Positions 34,698-42,621 of a stretch of DNA of 64,000 nucleotides are shown piece after piece (position 1 is the stretch's first letter; every line of letters starts with the position of its first letter). The DNA comes from Gammaproteobacteria bacterium. Lineage in GTDB: Bacteria; Pseudomonadota; Gammaproteobacteria; Steroidobacterales; Rariloculaceae. The notes beneath the pieces were generated by a model. That model searched no databases, was not told where the DNA came from, and saw only the letters and a list, made by a program, of their open reading frames with translations. Location of the stretch: assembly GCA_022826245.1 (NCBI GenBank), contig JAJDVG010000018.1:26578-90577 (forward strand). The letters are read 5' to 3'. Position numbers and translations under genes: made by a program.

Positions 34698-35990
34698 ATG
34701 AAACCTGACCGAGTGATCCTGATGGCAGCCGGCGCTGCCGCTGCAGCCGTGCTTGCGGCCGCCGCGCCGGCTCACGCCCAGTTGCGCGAACCGACCCCGG
34801 CCTTTGTCGGCCAGACCGAGGCGCCGCCGCCGGAGACGCCGTCACGTTTCCGTGTCGAGACGATTACCGAGGATCTCACGAGCCCGTGGGCACTCGCGTT
34901 TCTGCCGAATGGCGACTTTCTGGTCACCGAGCGGCTCGGTACCATGCGCACGGTAACTCCCGGCGGCGATATTTCCGCTCCGATCGAGAACGTGCCGCCC
35001 GTCAAGGTCGTTGCCGCGCAAAGCCTGCACGATGTCGTGCTCGATCCGGATTTCGAGCGCAACCGACTCCTCTATTTCACGTACTTCGCGCCGGCGGAGG
35101 GTGAGGAGCCCGCGGAGTGGCCGGCCGATCACTTCTACACGGAGGTCTGGTCGAAGCCGCTGGCCGAGCGTCGGCTCATGGATCTGGGTACCGAGCGCAT
35201 AGGGCGCGCGCGGCTGTCTGCCGACAACCGGCGGCTCGAGGACGTCACGGTCCTGTACGAGGGCCGCGCGGAACGACGAATCCTGTTCGCTCCTGACGGC
35301 ACGCTGTTCGTGACGGGCGCGGACGCCTTTCGGTTCTACGACACCGATCTCGACGGAATGGAGCACGACTTCACCGACAATCCCGACATCCGCCGCAATT
35401 TTTCCGGTCGCGTAATACGCATCAATCCGGACGGGACGCTGCCGGCCGACAATCCGTGGCTGCATCGGGCAACCGTGGCGGGCGAAACGTACGCCCATGG
35501 CTTCAAGGACCCGGAAGGCGCCGCGATTCACCCGCAGACGGGGGACCTATGGGTCATCGATCACGGGCCGCAGGGCGGCGACGAGATCAATATCGTGCGT
35601 CCGGGGCGCGACTACGGCTGGCCGAACGTCTCGTACGGCGTGCAATACGATGACAGGCAGGAGGACGGGCGAACCAACGTGCCCGTCGGCAACGGTCTGA
35701 CTTCGATGCCGGGCGTCGAAGAACCGATCTACTTCTGGGTTCCCTCGATCGCTCCGTCAGGCATGGCGTTCTATACCGGCGAATTGTTTCCCGAGTGGCA
35801 GGGAAACCTGTTCATCGGCGCGATGGCCGGCATGCACCTCGTCAGGCTCGTTCTCGACGGTCCCAACATCGTCTTCGAGGAGCAACTGCTGGCCGAGCTG
35901 GAGTCGCGGATTCGGGAGGTCAGGATGGGGCCGGACGGCGCGCTTTATCTCTTTGCGGGCAACTCGTTGCGGCGGCTCGTGCCCGAGTAG
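34698..35990 (+). CDS. Soluble PQQ-dependent aldose sugar dehydrogenase family protein
   Basis: ATG 34698 preceded by 'CGGAGAAAG' gives 430 residues with a signal peptide 'AAAAPAHAQ'. It is a six-bladed propeller of the Asd/YliI (glucose/sorbosone dehydrogenase) family, with 'LTSPWALAFLPNGDFLVTER', 'LHDVVLDPDF', 'AHGFKDPEGAAIHPQTGDLW', 'DHGPQGGDEINIVRPGRDYG' and 'APSGMAFYTG'. These residues line the PQQ and calcium sites in relatives. It would oxidise aldoses in the periplasm, passing electrons to the respiratory chain. In most relatives the motif reads 'xGHRNPQG'; here 'HGFKDPEG'. No PQQ synthesis genes are present. Confidence 0.88.
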   Translation: MKPDRVILMAAGAAAAAVLAAAAPAHAQLREPTPAFVGQTEAPPPETPSRFRVETITEDLTSPWALAFLPNGDFLVTERLGTMRTVTPGGDISAPIENVPPVKVVAAQSLHDVVLDPDFERNRLLYFTYFAPAEGEEPAEWPADHFYTEVWSKPLAERRLMDLGTERIGRARLSADNRRLEDVTVLYEGRAERRILFAPDGTLFVTGADAFRFYDTDLDGMEHDFTDNPDIRRNFSGRVIRINPDGTLPADNPWLHRATVAGETYAHGFKDPEGAAIHPQTGDLWVIDHGPQGGDEINIVRPGRDYGWPNVSYGVQYDDRQEDGRTNVPVGNGLTSMPGVEEPIYFWVPSIAPSGMAFYTGELFPEWQGNLFIGAMAGMHLVRLVLDGPNIVFEEQLLAELESRIREVRMGPDGALYLFAGNSLRRLVPE

Positions 35991-36004
35991 CCAGCCGGCG
36001 CCTT

Positions 36005-36850
36005 TCAGTCCACGACTTGCCCGTGCCCAAAGCTCAGTTTCCCTCCGGTTTGCTTCAGTAACGTTGGCGAGGTCATGGCAGGTCCGCGGGTCATATAGAG
36101 TACGCCCTCCATCTTGTAGTCCGGGAACCGTTTCAGCATGGCCTCGATTATCGTTGGCTGCGGCGTGAGCGGCCTGGCTACGTCCGCGTAGTACTCGAGA
36201 TATTCAATTGCCCGATCGAAGATCTCCGTTCCTCCAACAGCGCCATGCCCGGGGATCACTCGTTCCATGTCGTAGTTCGCGACGATGTCGTTGATCGACT
36301 CGATCCACAACTCCGGCCGGTTCAGACCGCCGCCAACATAGAAATGGCACCGGTTATAAAGTTGATCGCCAGAGATATACGTTTTGGAGTCGGGGAGATA
36401 GAAGGCTGTTGCATGAATCGTTTCCGCCGGCTTGAGGTCGATGATTTCGATGCTGTGCCCGTCGAAATCGAACACGTCGCCGGTCAATGGTTCGATATCA
36501 AAGAGCCTGGATGGTATCTCGTCGGTGAACATCTCCGTCCAGCGTAGCTGGCGCGCGCGAAACTCCAGATCAATCTCCATGGCGATGGGTTCCCGCGCGT
36601 ATACGGTGACGTCCGGACAGGCCTCGAGGAGCTCTGCAGCACCCCAAACGTGATCGGGGTGGCTGTGCGTCAGTAGTATGCTCTTCAATGGCCGCTCGAT
36701 CGCATTGATTTTCCGCAACAACTCGCGTGCATCGGTCTTCTGGAACTGCGTGTCGATGAGCAATACGTTCTCGTCGCTTTGCAACACTGCAGCGTTACTC
36801 CCGGGCATCTGCCGACCGTGGTACACGCTGACTGCCAGGCTGTTTTCCAT
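36005..36850 (-). CDS. MBL-fold metallo-hydrolase
   Basis: This 281-residue cytoplasmic protein has an intact metallo-beta-lactamase-fold metal site: 'THSHPDH' at residues 61-67, a His in 'ETIHATAFYLPDSKTYISGD' and 'VIPGHGAVGG' later. There is no signal peptide. Base composition is lower than the neighbours (29 of 60 G+C in bases 36361-36420), as also in the NmrA-like gene 17 bases upstream; both probably came in together. Substrate unknown; glyoxalase II-like, lactonase-like and sulfatase-like enzymes share this fold. Confidence 0.88.
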   Translation of the reverse strand: MENSLAVSVYHGRQMPGSNAAVLQSDENVLLIDTQFQKTDARELLRKINAIERPLKSILLTHSHPDHVWGAAELLEACPDVTVYAREPIAMEIDLEFRARQLRWTEMFTDEIPSRLFDIEPLTGDVFDFDGHSIEIIDLKPAETIHATAFYLPDSKTYISGDQLYNRCHFYVGGGLNRPELWIESINDIVANYDMERVIPGHGAVGGTEIFDRAIEYLEYYADVARPLTPQPTIIEAMLKRFPDYKMEGVLYMTRGPAMTSPTLLKQTGGKLSFGHGQVVD

Positions 36851-36867
36851 TTGACGGGACTCCTTCG

Positions 36868-37755
36868 CTATACGGCCTTTCGCGGGTGACGTTGGAGCCA
36901 GGTGCGTACGTCCTCCGGTGGGCGCCCGGACAGTTGCTCGACGTGATCGGTCACTTCACCCATCATGCCCTCCTTGAAAACTCTCTGGAACAAGGGCGTC
37001 ACTTTCACTACATGTGCTGCGCCCTCATATGCCAGCCCCCAGATCTGCCGCAAGGCATCGGTGAACTCCTCGACACTCACGTGCTTCACCTCGATCGCTG
37101 TGTCGAACAGTTCGCTGATGAGTGCCCCGACCTCGTCATAGCTCAGAGCCTCCGGCCCGGTCAGGACATAGATTCTCTTCGCATGGAGGCCTACCGGTGA
37201 AGTCAGGACACCCACAGCCGAGGCAGCGATATCGTCCCGAGAAACATAGGCGATTCGGCCATCTCCGGCACAGGTGACCAGCTCTCTGCGCTCGAGCCAC
37301 AGGGGATACTGCTCTTGCAGGTTGTCGGTGTACATGGACGTGCGAAGCACGGTCCACTCCAGAGACGACTCCGCGAGGGCAATCTCGATCGCACCGTAGG
37401 CATGCGCAAAAGGAAGTGGCGAGTCGGGACGTGTATCCGTGATACCGATAAACACGAGTTGCTTCACGCCACAAGCACTCGCGGCATCGATCACGTTGAG
37501 ACCCTGAGCCTTGCGTCGCTCCGTATCGGCGAAGCTCGGTATGAACAGGACTCGTTCCGCCCCGTCAAAGGACTCCCGCAAACTGCCTGGATCATCGTAA
37601 TCTGTGCGCCGCAGCTCGATGTCCCTGTCCTTCAGCGCCGTAAAGGCACCCGGATCGCGCACGCCGGCGATGAAATCCGACGGCGCAAGAGTTTTTTGCA
37701 TTCGCCTGATGACTGTTGAGCCTATACGTCCGCTAGCCGCGCAAACGACGATCAT
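36868..37755 (-). CDS. NmrA-like NAD(P)-binding oxidoreductase
   Basis: A 295-residue atypical short-chain dehydrogenase with N-terminal Rossmann 'IVVCAASGRIGSTVIRRM' (GxxGxxG variant at residues 6-12), then 'DYDDPGSLRESFDGAERVLF', 'VKQLVFIGI', 'VLRTSMYTDNL' and 'YVSRDDIAASAVG', all typical of NmrA/QorB proteins. Such proteins either reduce quinones or sense NADP. Codon usage is less G+C-rich than around it, as in the MBL gene that follows in the same direction. The pair looks like a small imported operon. Confidence 0.88.
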   Translation of the reverse strand: MIVVCAASGRIGSTVIRRMQKTLAPSDFIAGVRDPGAFTALKDRDIELRRTDYDDPGSLRESFDGAERVLFIPSFADTERRKAQGLNVIDAASACGVKQLVFIGITDTRPDSPLPFAHAYGAIEIALAESSLEWTVLRTSMYTDNLQEQYPLWLERRELVTCAGDGRIAYVSRDDIAASAVGVLTSPVGLHAKRIYVLTGPEALSYDEVGALISELFDTAIEVKHVSVEEFTDALRQIWGLAYEGAAHVVKVTPLFQRVFKEGMMGEVTDHVEQLSGRPPEDVRTWLQRHPRKAV

Positions 37756-37918
37756 GTCCGGCGCCCCCTGCTTTCGTCACGGATCCTGTCCTGTCTGATA
37801 TACATCTCAAGCGTACATGGTGTTCCCATGAATCTGCATGTCCGTCCGAGCGGGAATTGTACAATCGGATCGGAGACGGTCATCCGGGACTGACCTCAAG
37901 GATCAACCAACGAGAGCC

Positions 37919-38152
37919 ATGAAGATTTCGATCACCTATTGCGTCGCTTGAAGCTACCTGCCGAAGGCCTCCGGTCTGGCGGCCGAAATCAGCGACAAGC
38001 TCGGCTTCAACGTCGAACTCGTGAAAGGCCATCGCGGCATTTTCGATGTCGTCGCCGACGGCGAGCTCGTGTTCTCGAAGCATGACGCAGGAAGGTTCCC
38101 GGATCACCCCGAAGTCCTCGATGCGCTGCGCGCCCTGAGCCGGCGCGGCTAG
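37919..38152 (+). CDS. selW: Selenoprotein W/Rdx family protein with UGA-encoded selenocysteine
   Basis: Reading the in-frame TGA at 37949-37951 as selenocysteine gives 77 residues beginning 'MKISITYCVAUSYLPKASGL'. This is the SelW/Rdx thioredoxin-like fold with the redox motif C-V-A-U at residues 8-11 and the conserved tail 'GRFPDHPEVLDAL' after 'GELVFSKHDAGR'. Relatives have CxxC or CxxU at this place. The frame is intact after the TGA for 66 codons to TAG at 38150, and a SECIS-like hairpin follows the TGA. A GAGAG ribosome site precedes the ATG, and a weak promoter may use TACAAT at 37860. SelW proteins are small thiol-dependent redox proteins. A conventional gene caller would skip it. Confidence 0.88.
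37966..37984 (+). promoter_or_regulatory. selW: Bacterial SECIS-like hairpin
   Basis: Fourteen bases after the TGA, GGCC pairs with GGCC (37966-37969 with 37981-37984), then a U opposite C mismatch, then CC/GG closing the 5-base loop GGUCU (37973-37977). The loop starts 21 bases after the TGA. E. coli fdhF also has an apical GGUCU loop, a bulged U two pairs below it and a similar distance (18 bases), so SelB binding is plausible. Structure was read by eye, not folded. Confidence 0.75.
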
Positions 38153-38177
38153 GCGCCGCGCGGCGGCAGACGAACGC

Positions 38178-39044
38178 TCAGCTCGCCATTCCCCAGCGTT
38201 GCACGGTCTTCGCCTCGATCGTCTTGAAGACGATGTTCTCGACGAAGAGACCGAACAGGATCACCGTCAGCAGACCGGCGAAGACCTCCGGAATCAGGAG
38301 CTGGTTCTTGTTCTCGAACACGTACCAGCCGAGACCGCCGGAGCCCGAACTCACGCCGAAGACGAGTTCGGCCGCGATCAGAGTGCGCCAGGCGAAGGCC
38401 CAGCCGACCTTGAGCCCGGTCAGGATGCTCGGAAACGCGCCCGGAATCAGTATCCAGACGATGTAGCCCGTGCTGGAGAGACCGTAGTTGCGGCCGACCA
38501 TCTTCAGCGTCGGACTCAGTGCGCGAAAGCCCGAGAACGTATTGAGCGCCACGGCCCAGAGCACGGCATGGATCAGCACGAAGATCACGCTCGCGTCGCC
38601 GAGCCCGAACCAGATCAGCGCGAGCGGCAACAGGGCGATCGAGGGCAGCGGATTGAACATCGCGGTCAGCGTTTGCAGCAGATCCGCGCCGATGCGGCTC
38701 ACGCTCGCGAATGCCGTCAACACGCCCGCGATCGCAAGACCCGCGAGATAGCCCTTGATCAACAGTGAGAGCGTATAGGCCGCAGCTTCCGGCAGTTCGA
38801 GCGATACGATGGCCGACAGCAGGGCCGCAAGCGTATCGGTGAATGTCGGGAACAGCAGCGGGTTGCCGAGCGCTCGCGCATAGACTTCCCAGATCAGCGC
38901 GAGCACGACGAGCAGCACCGTCTTGCGGACCGCGCCGTTGTCGTAGATTCTCTGCCAGGCAGTCAGCGGCCGCTCGACGACGTCAATCTCGGTTCCGGCG
39001 ATGTCGTGAAAGACGTCGGGACGATCTATCGATGTGCTAACCAT
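38178..39044 (-). CDS. ABC transporter permease, NitT/TauT (SsuC/TauC) family
   Basis: Start ATG 39044 overlaps the ATPase stop by 8 bases and gives 288 residues. Six membrane helices are seen; the EAA loop is 'NYGLSSTGYIVWILIPGAFP', near residue 190, which contacts the ATPase. The N-terminal 30 residues are hydrophilic, then 'KTVLLVVLALIWEVYARALG'. The family imports sulfonates, nitrate or aromatic acids; no substrate can be given from the permease alone. It is the last gene of an importer whose binding protein is at 40064. Confidence 0.9.
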   Translation of the reverse strand: MVSTSIDRPDVFHDIAGTEIDVVERPLTAWQRIYDNGAVRKTVLLVVLALIWEVYARALGNPLLFPTFTDTLAALLSAIVSLELPEAAAYTLSLLIKGYLAGLAIAGVLTAFASVSRIGADLLQTLTAMFNPLPSIALLPLALIWFGLGDASVIFVLIHAVLWAVALNTFSGFRALSPTLKMVGRNYGLSSTGYIVWILIPGAFPSILTGLKVGWAFAWRTLIAAELVFGVSSGSGGLGWYVFENKNQLLIPEVFAGLLTVILFGLFVENIVFKTIEAKTVQRWGMAS

Positions 39045-39831
39045 TTTCGGGTTCCCCCTGTTGCACGATGCGGTCGAACAGCATCTCCTGAATCCGGTCG
39101 GACAGCGGCTTGCCCTCCGCATCGACCTCGTCGATGCCCGGACAGTTGATCTCGGCCTTGGCCTGGCCGGGATGGGCGCTCAGTAGCAGGATCCGGTTGC
39201 CGATTCGAATCGCTTCGGGTATCGAGTGGGTGACGAACAACACCGTGAAGCGCGTCTCCTCCCACAGTTGCAGCAACTCCGCCTGCATCCGTTCGCGAGT
39301 CAGCGCGTCGAGCGCGGCGAACGGTTCGTCCATGAGCAGGATATCCGGCTCCGAAGCCATCGCGCGGGCGATCGCCACGCGTTGCTTCATGCCGCCAGAG
39401 AGCGTGTGCGGGAAGTTCGCGGCGAATTTCGTGAGCCCGACTTTGTCAATGTAGTGCATGGCCCTGTCGACGGCGTCGCGGCGCTGAAGCTTGCCGCTCG
39501 CGGTCAGCGCGAAGCAGATGTTATCGCGCACCGTCTTCCACGGCAGTAGTTGGTCGAACTCCTGGAACACGAACGCGCGGTCCGGTCCGGGCTCCGCGAT
39601 CCTCGCGCCGTTGAGCAGCATCTCGCCTTCGACGGGCTGCATGTAGCCGCCGACGGCCTTCAGAAGCGTCGACTTGCCGCAGCCCGACGGCCCGAGCAGC
39701 ACGAAGCGGTCCGATTCGAGCACGTCGAAGCTCACGCGATAGGTCGCGGTTATGAGGTGGTCCTTCGTGTGGTAGCGCAGCGTGACGCCGCGAACCGACA
39801 GCAAGGGTTCAGTGGCGGATGTTGCGTTCAC
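39037..39831 (-). CDS. ABC transporter ATP-binding protein, NitT/TauT (SsuB/TauB) family
   Basis: A GTG at 39831 gives 264 residues; upstream frame is open but unlike the family. Walker A 'LLGPSGCGKST', Q-loop 'FVFQEFDQLLPWKTVRDN', signature 'LSGGMKQR', Walker B 'ILLMDEPFAALD' and switch His in 'FVTHSIPEA' are all intact. It powers the permease encoded just downstream (8-base overlap). The gap of 232 bases to the binding-protein gene holds a long inverted repeat. Confidence 0.93.
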   Translation of the reverse strand: MNATSATEPLLSVRGVTLRYHTKDHLITATYRVSFDVLESDRFVLLGPSGCGKSTLLKAVGGYMQPVEGEMLLNGARIAEPGPDRAFVFQEFDQLLPWKTVRDNICFALTASGKLQRRDAVDRAMHYIDKVGLTKFAANFPHTLSGGMKQRVAIARAMASEPDILLMDEPFAALDALTRERMQAELLQLWEETRFTVLFVTHSIPEAIRIGNRILLLSAHPGQAKAEINCPGIDEVDAEGKPLSDRIQEMLFDRIVQQGEPENG

Positions 39832-39865
39832 TGAGCTGGTCAATTGAGCCGAATCGCAGTGGTGC

Positions 39866-39975
39866 GGGGAGGCGCACTGCCGGTCGCTTGAAACACGCCG
39901 TGAATACATCCCTGTAGGCTCCGCGCGCGCGTCCCTGCGCGCGAGGGTTTCAAGCGACCGGCAGTGCACCTCCCC
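39866..39975. repeat. Long inverted repeat in the ABC operon
   Basis: Arms at 39866-39894 and 39947-39975 are 29 bases each and pair with one mismatch; they begin GGGGAGGCGCACTGCCGGTC and end AAAC on the left. The 52 bases between include GTGAATACATCCCTGTAGG and a GC-rich inner hairpin (CCGCGCGCG/CGCGCGAGG). A degenerate single copy is at 11494. It lies in the 232-base space between the substrate-binding and ATPase genes, where mRNA hairpins can set relative expression. Confidence 0.85.
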
Positions 39976-40063
39976 TTGCGTTTGCGGCAGGCCGGAAGCG
40001 GCCATGTACGCGCGGACGAAGGATTGGCGAAGGCGTGACCGGCGATTCGGCGTGACATGCGGG

Positions 40064-41080
40064 CTAACCGCCGGGGACGTCGTGTATCTCGGGGAAGAAC
40101 AGGTCGCGCCAAGACTCCGGCACATTGTTGATCGAGCCGATTTCGTGCATGAACTCGGCGTATCGCATGACGTTCTCGGGCGTCGTCGTGAAGCGGATGT
40201 CGGGATCGCCGAGCACTTCGACGAGGCCGGCGCGATCGAAACCGCCGCCGCCGTCGGCAGCGATCAGCACGTCCGCCGCCGCGCCGGGATCGGCGCGGAT
40301 CATTTCGTTGGCTTCCGTGAGCGCGGCGAGCACGGCGGCGTAGAGTTCCGGGTTCTCGTCGTGAAAACGCGTGGTCGTCGACATCATCGTGAACGTCGTC
40401 GCGCCGCCCATGACGTCATCGGTCGTCATGATCGTGCGTATCGACGGGTCCTCGCGTTCGCGGTGATGGAAGGGCGGCGAGGTGTAATGGGCGTTGATTT
40501 CGCTCGTCCCCGACAGCAGGGCAACGACGCCGTCGGGATGCGTCATGGTCACCGTGTACCGGTCGAAGCGATAGGCTTCCTCGACGCCGTAACGCTGCGT
40601 CGCATACATCTGCATGATGATCGCGGGAATCGAGACCTTGATCGCGGTCACGGCGATCTTGTCGGCGTCGGTCAGGTCGTCGAGCGAGCGCAGGTGCCCG
40701 GCGTGCGTGTTCAGGTACATCGGCAGCGACGTCATGGCGGCCACGCCCCTGACTGCCGCCGAGTCGCGCGTGCGGTCCCAGAGCGTCAGAAACCCGGGCG
40801 GGCCCGCGGCGATGAAGTCGACGGAACCCGACAGCAGCGCGTCGTTCATGACGGCCGGGCCGCCGATGTCGATCCAGCGAACCTCGATGTCGGGCAGGCC
40901 GGCCGCGCTCGCGTGTTTCTCGATCAGACCGTGTTCGCGCATCATGAGCAGCGGCAGGAAGCCGACGCCGCCGGCGCCGGTCGGAATCCTGAGCTGGTTG
41001 TCCGGGGCGCCTCCGCAGCCCGCAACCATCGCGCTCGCGGCCGATGCGAGCAGCAGTTGCCTGAATCGCTTCGCAAACAT
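40064..41080 (-). CDS. ABC transporter substrate-binding lipoprotein, NitT/TauT family
   Basis: This 338-residue protein has a lipobox 'AASAMVAGCGG', so it is anchored at the inner membrane. The mature part matches NMT1/SsuA-like binding proteins: 'VGFLPLLMMREHGLIEKHA', 'IDIGGPAVMNDALLSGSVDF', 'KIAVTAIKVSIPAIIMQMYA' and 'TTENVMRY'-like 'TTTPENVMRYAEFMHEIGSI'. Ligand cannot be inferred. Its gene starts 10 bases after the MmgE/PrpD gene and precedes the ATPase and permease, giving an unusual gene order that ties the importer to that enzyme. Confidence 0.92.
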   Translation of the reverse strand: MFAKRFRQLLLASAASAMVAGCGGAPDNQLRIPTGAGGVGFLPLLMMREHGLIEKHASAAGLPDIEVRWIDIGGPAVMNDALLSGSVDFIAAGPPGFLTLWDRTRDSAAVRGVAAMTSLPMYLNTHAGHLRSLDDLTDADKIAVTAIKVSIPAIIMQMYATQRYGVEEAYRFDRYTVTMTHPDGVVALLSGTSEINAHYTSPPFHHREREDPSIRTIMTTDDVMGGATTFTMMSTTTRFHDENPELYAAVLAALTEANEMIRADPGAAADVLIAADGGGGFDRAGLVEVLGDPDIRFTTTPENVMRYAEFMHEIGSINNVPESWRDLFFPEIHDVPGG

Positions 41081-41090
41081 GGCGGCCGCC

Positions 41091-42461
41091 TCAGGACGAC
41101 ACGGCCGACACCGCCCGGGTGGCGGCGCCCGGTATCGTCGCGCGGGCGAGGGTGCCCGCGTCCGGGAGCGAATCGAGTTGCCGGCATTGCTCGATCAGCG
41201 ACTCAACCTGTGAAGGAGGCAGCGCGAGCACGGCCTGGTCGCGGAATTTCTCCTCGAGCTGCTCGTCGCTGAGCGGCCGGTGGACGTTGCCGAGCGATTG
41301 CTCGACGAAGAGCGACAGGGTTTCTCCGCCGGCGAGTTCGACTTCGATCCCGACCTGGTCTTCGCCGACCGAGTCGTCGGCGATCGCGGTCGTGCGTTCG
41401 CGGACCCGCGCAAGTGCCGGATCGGCGACCGCTTCCTCGGTGAACTCCTGCAGGCCGCCCTTGCCGCGCACGAGTCCGATCGCCGCGGCGTGATAGATCG
41501 AATACTTGCTCTGCAAGGCGCGCCTCAGGTCGCGCTTGTTGCAGAGGTCGAGCACGAGCGGCGCGACGCGCAGCCTGACGGCGGCGATCGCCTCCGGGTC
41601 GGGCCGGTACTTGCGGTGCAGTTGGCTGCAACCGTCGATCGCCGGATGAACCACGAGGCCGCAGGCGTATGGCTTGTAAGCATTGTCCCTGAGGCTGAAA
41701 TCGACGCCGAGACCGGCCGATACCTTCGACAGGTCGTATTCGCCGGTCGTTACCGCGGCGAATCCGCGCGGACCTTCGAGTGCCCGCTCGCCGGCCGTGT
41801 AGTCGGCCCGGCCGAGCAGGGCAGCCGTGTAGCCGTTCTGCGCCGCGCGTCCGGGCTGGAAGGATTTCGCCATCGAGCCGAACATCTCGCGGATTCCGGC
41901 AGCCTGCGTTGCGGCGAGGCCGAACGCCCAGACCATCTGCCGCGTGGAGAGATCAAGCAGCTTGCCGACCGCCGCGGCCGCCCCGAACACGCCGGCCGTC
42001 GCGGTGATGTGCCAGCCCGCTTCGTAATGGGCCGGGTAAACGGCGTCGCCGATCCTCGACTCCACTTCGAAACCAAGGATGAACGCGTGCAGGAAATCGC
42101 GGCCCGAAACGTTGTTGGCGCTCGCGTAAGCGAACAGCGCGGACGCCACCGGTACGCTCGGATGGATGTAGTTCTTGGGCGTCGTGTCGTCGTACTCGTG
42201 GACGTGCGAGCCGATACCGTTGAGAAGCGCCGCATGCAGCGGATCGAAGGATTCGCGCCGGCCGAGCACGCTTGCAGCGGGTTTGCCCGAGAACGGTGCG
42301 AGCGTCTCGATGGTGACATCGAGCGCGGGTTCGATGCTGCCGCCCATGGCGCAACCGAGGTAATTCAGTACGGCGCGCTTCGCTTCCCGCCAGACATCTT
42401 CGGGAATGGTTGAACCGTCGTCGTTGACGACGTACGCGGCCAGAGTTTCGGTCGGCGACAT
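41091..42461 (-). CDS. MmgE/PrpD family protein
   Basis: Start at ATG 42461 (456 residues). Family features are 'REAKRAVLNYLGCAMGGS' near residue 30, 'NGIGSHVHEYDDTT' near 92, 'GWHITATAGVFGAAAAVGKL' near 150 and 'GFEVESRIGDAV' near 130. The family contains 2-methylcitrate dehydratase, aconitate-like and itaconate enzymes plus many of unknown activity. No prpB or prpC is nearby, so the methylcitrate cycle is not indicated. The link to an ABC importer suggests breakdown of an imported acid (inference). Confidence 0.88.
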   Translation of the reverse strand: MSPTETLAAYVVNDDGSTIPEDVWREAKRAVLNYLGCAMGGSIEPALDVTIETLAPFSGKPAASVLGRRESFDPLHAALLNGIGSHVHEYDDTTPKNYIHPSVPVASALFAYASANNVSGRDFLHAFILGFEVESRIGDAVYPAHYEAGWHITATAGVFGAAAAVGKLLDLSTRQMVWAFGLAATQAAGIREMFGSMAKSFQPGRAAQNGYTAALLGRADYTAGERALEGPRGFAAVTTGEYDLSKVSAGLGVDFSLRDNAYKPYACGLVVHPAIDGCSQLHRKYRPDPEAIAAVRLRVAPLVLDLCNKRDLRRALQSKYSIYHAAAIGLVRGKGGLQEFTEEAVADPALARVRERTTAIADDSVGEDQVGIEVELAGGETLSLFVEQSLGNVHRPLSDEQLEEKFRDQAVLALPPSQVESLIEQCRQLDSLPDAGTLARATIPGAATRAVSAVSS

Positions 42462-42621
42462 GGTCCGCGGATCATATCGCGGAACCCCGAGACCGGCCAA
42501 AAGACGGGGAGGGTCTTCGCCGTGCCACCGCGCCGTTGGCGAAACGTGTCCGATCGCGCTCCTTTCCACGGGCTCGGTTCGCAGTCCGTGCGAGGGTGGT
42601 GCAGGCGTCTTTCTTGCCGGT

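Noticed and set aside
37949..37951. TGA in the SelW gene as a true stop or a pseudogene mark
   Set aside because: The frame remains open and family-like for 66 codons after it, the TGA stands exactly at the redox position, and a SECIS-like loop follows. Sec decoding explains all of this better than decay.
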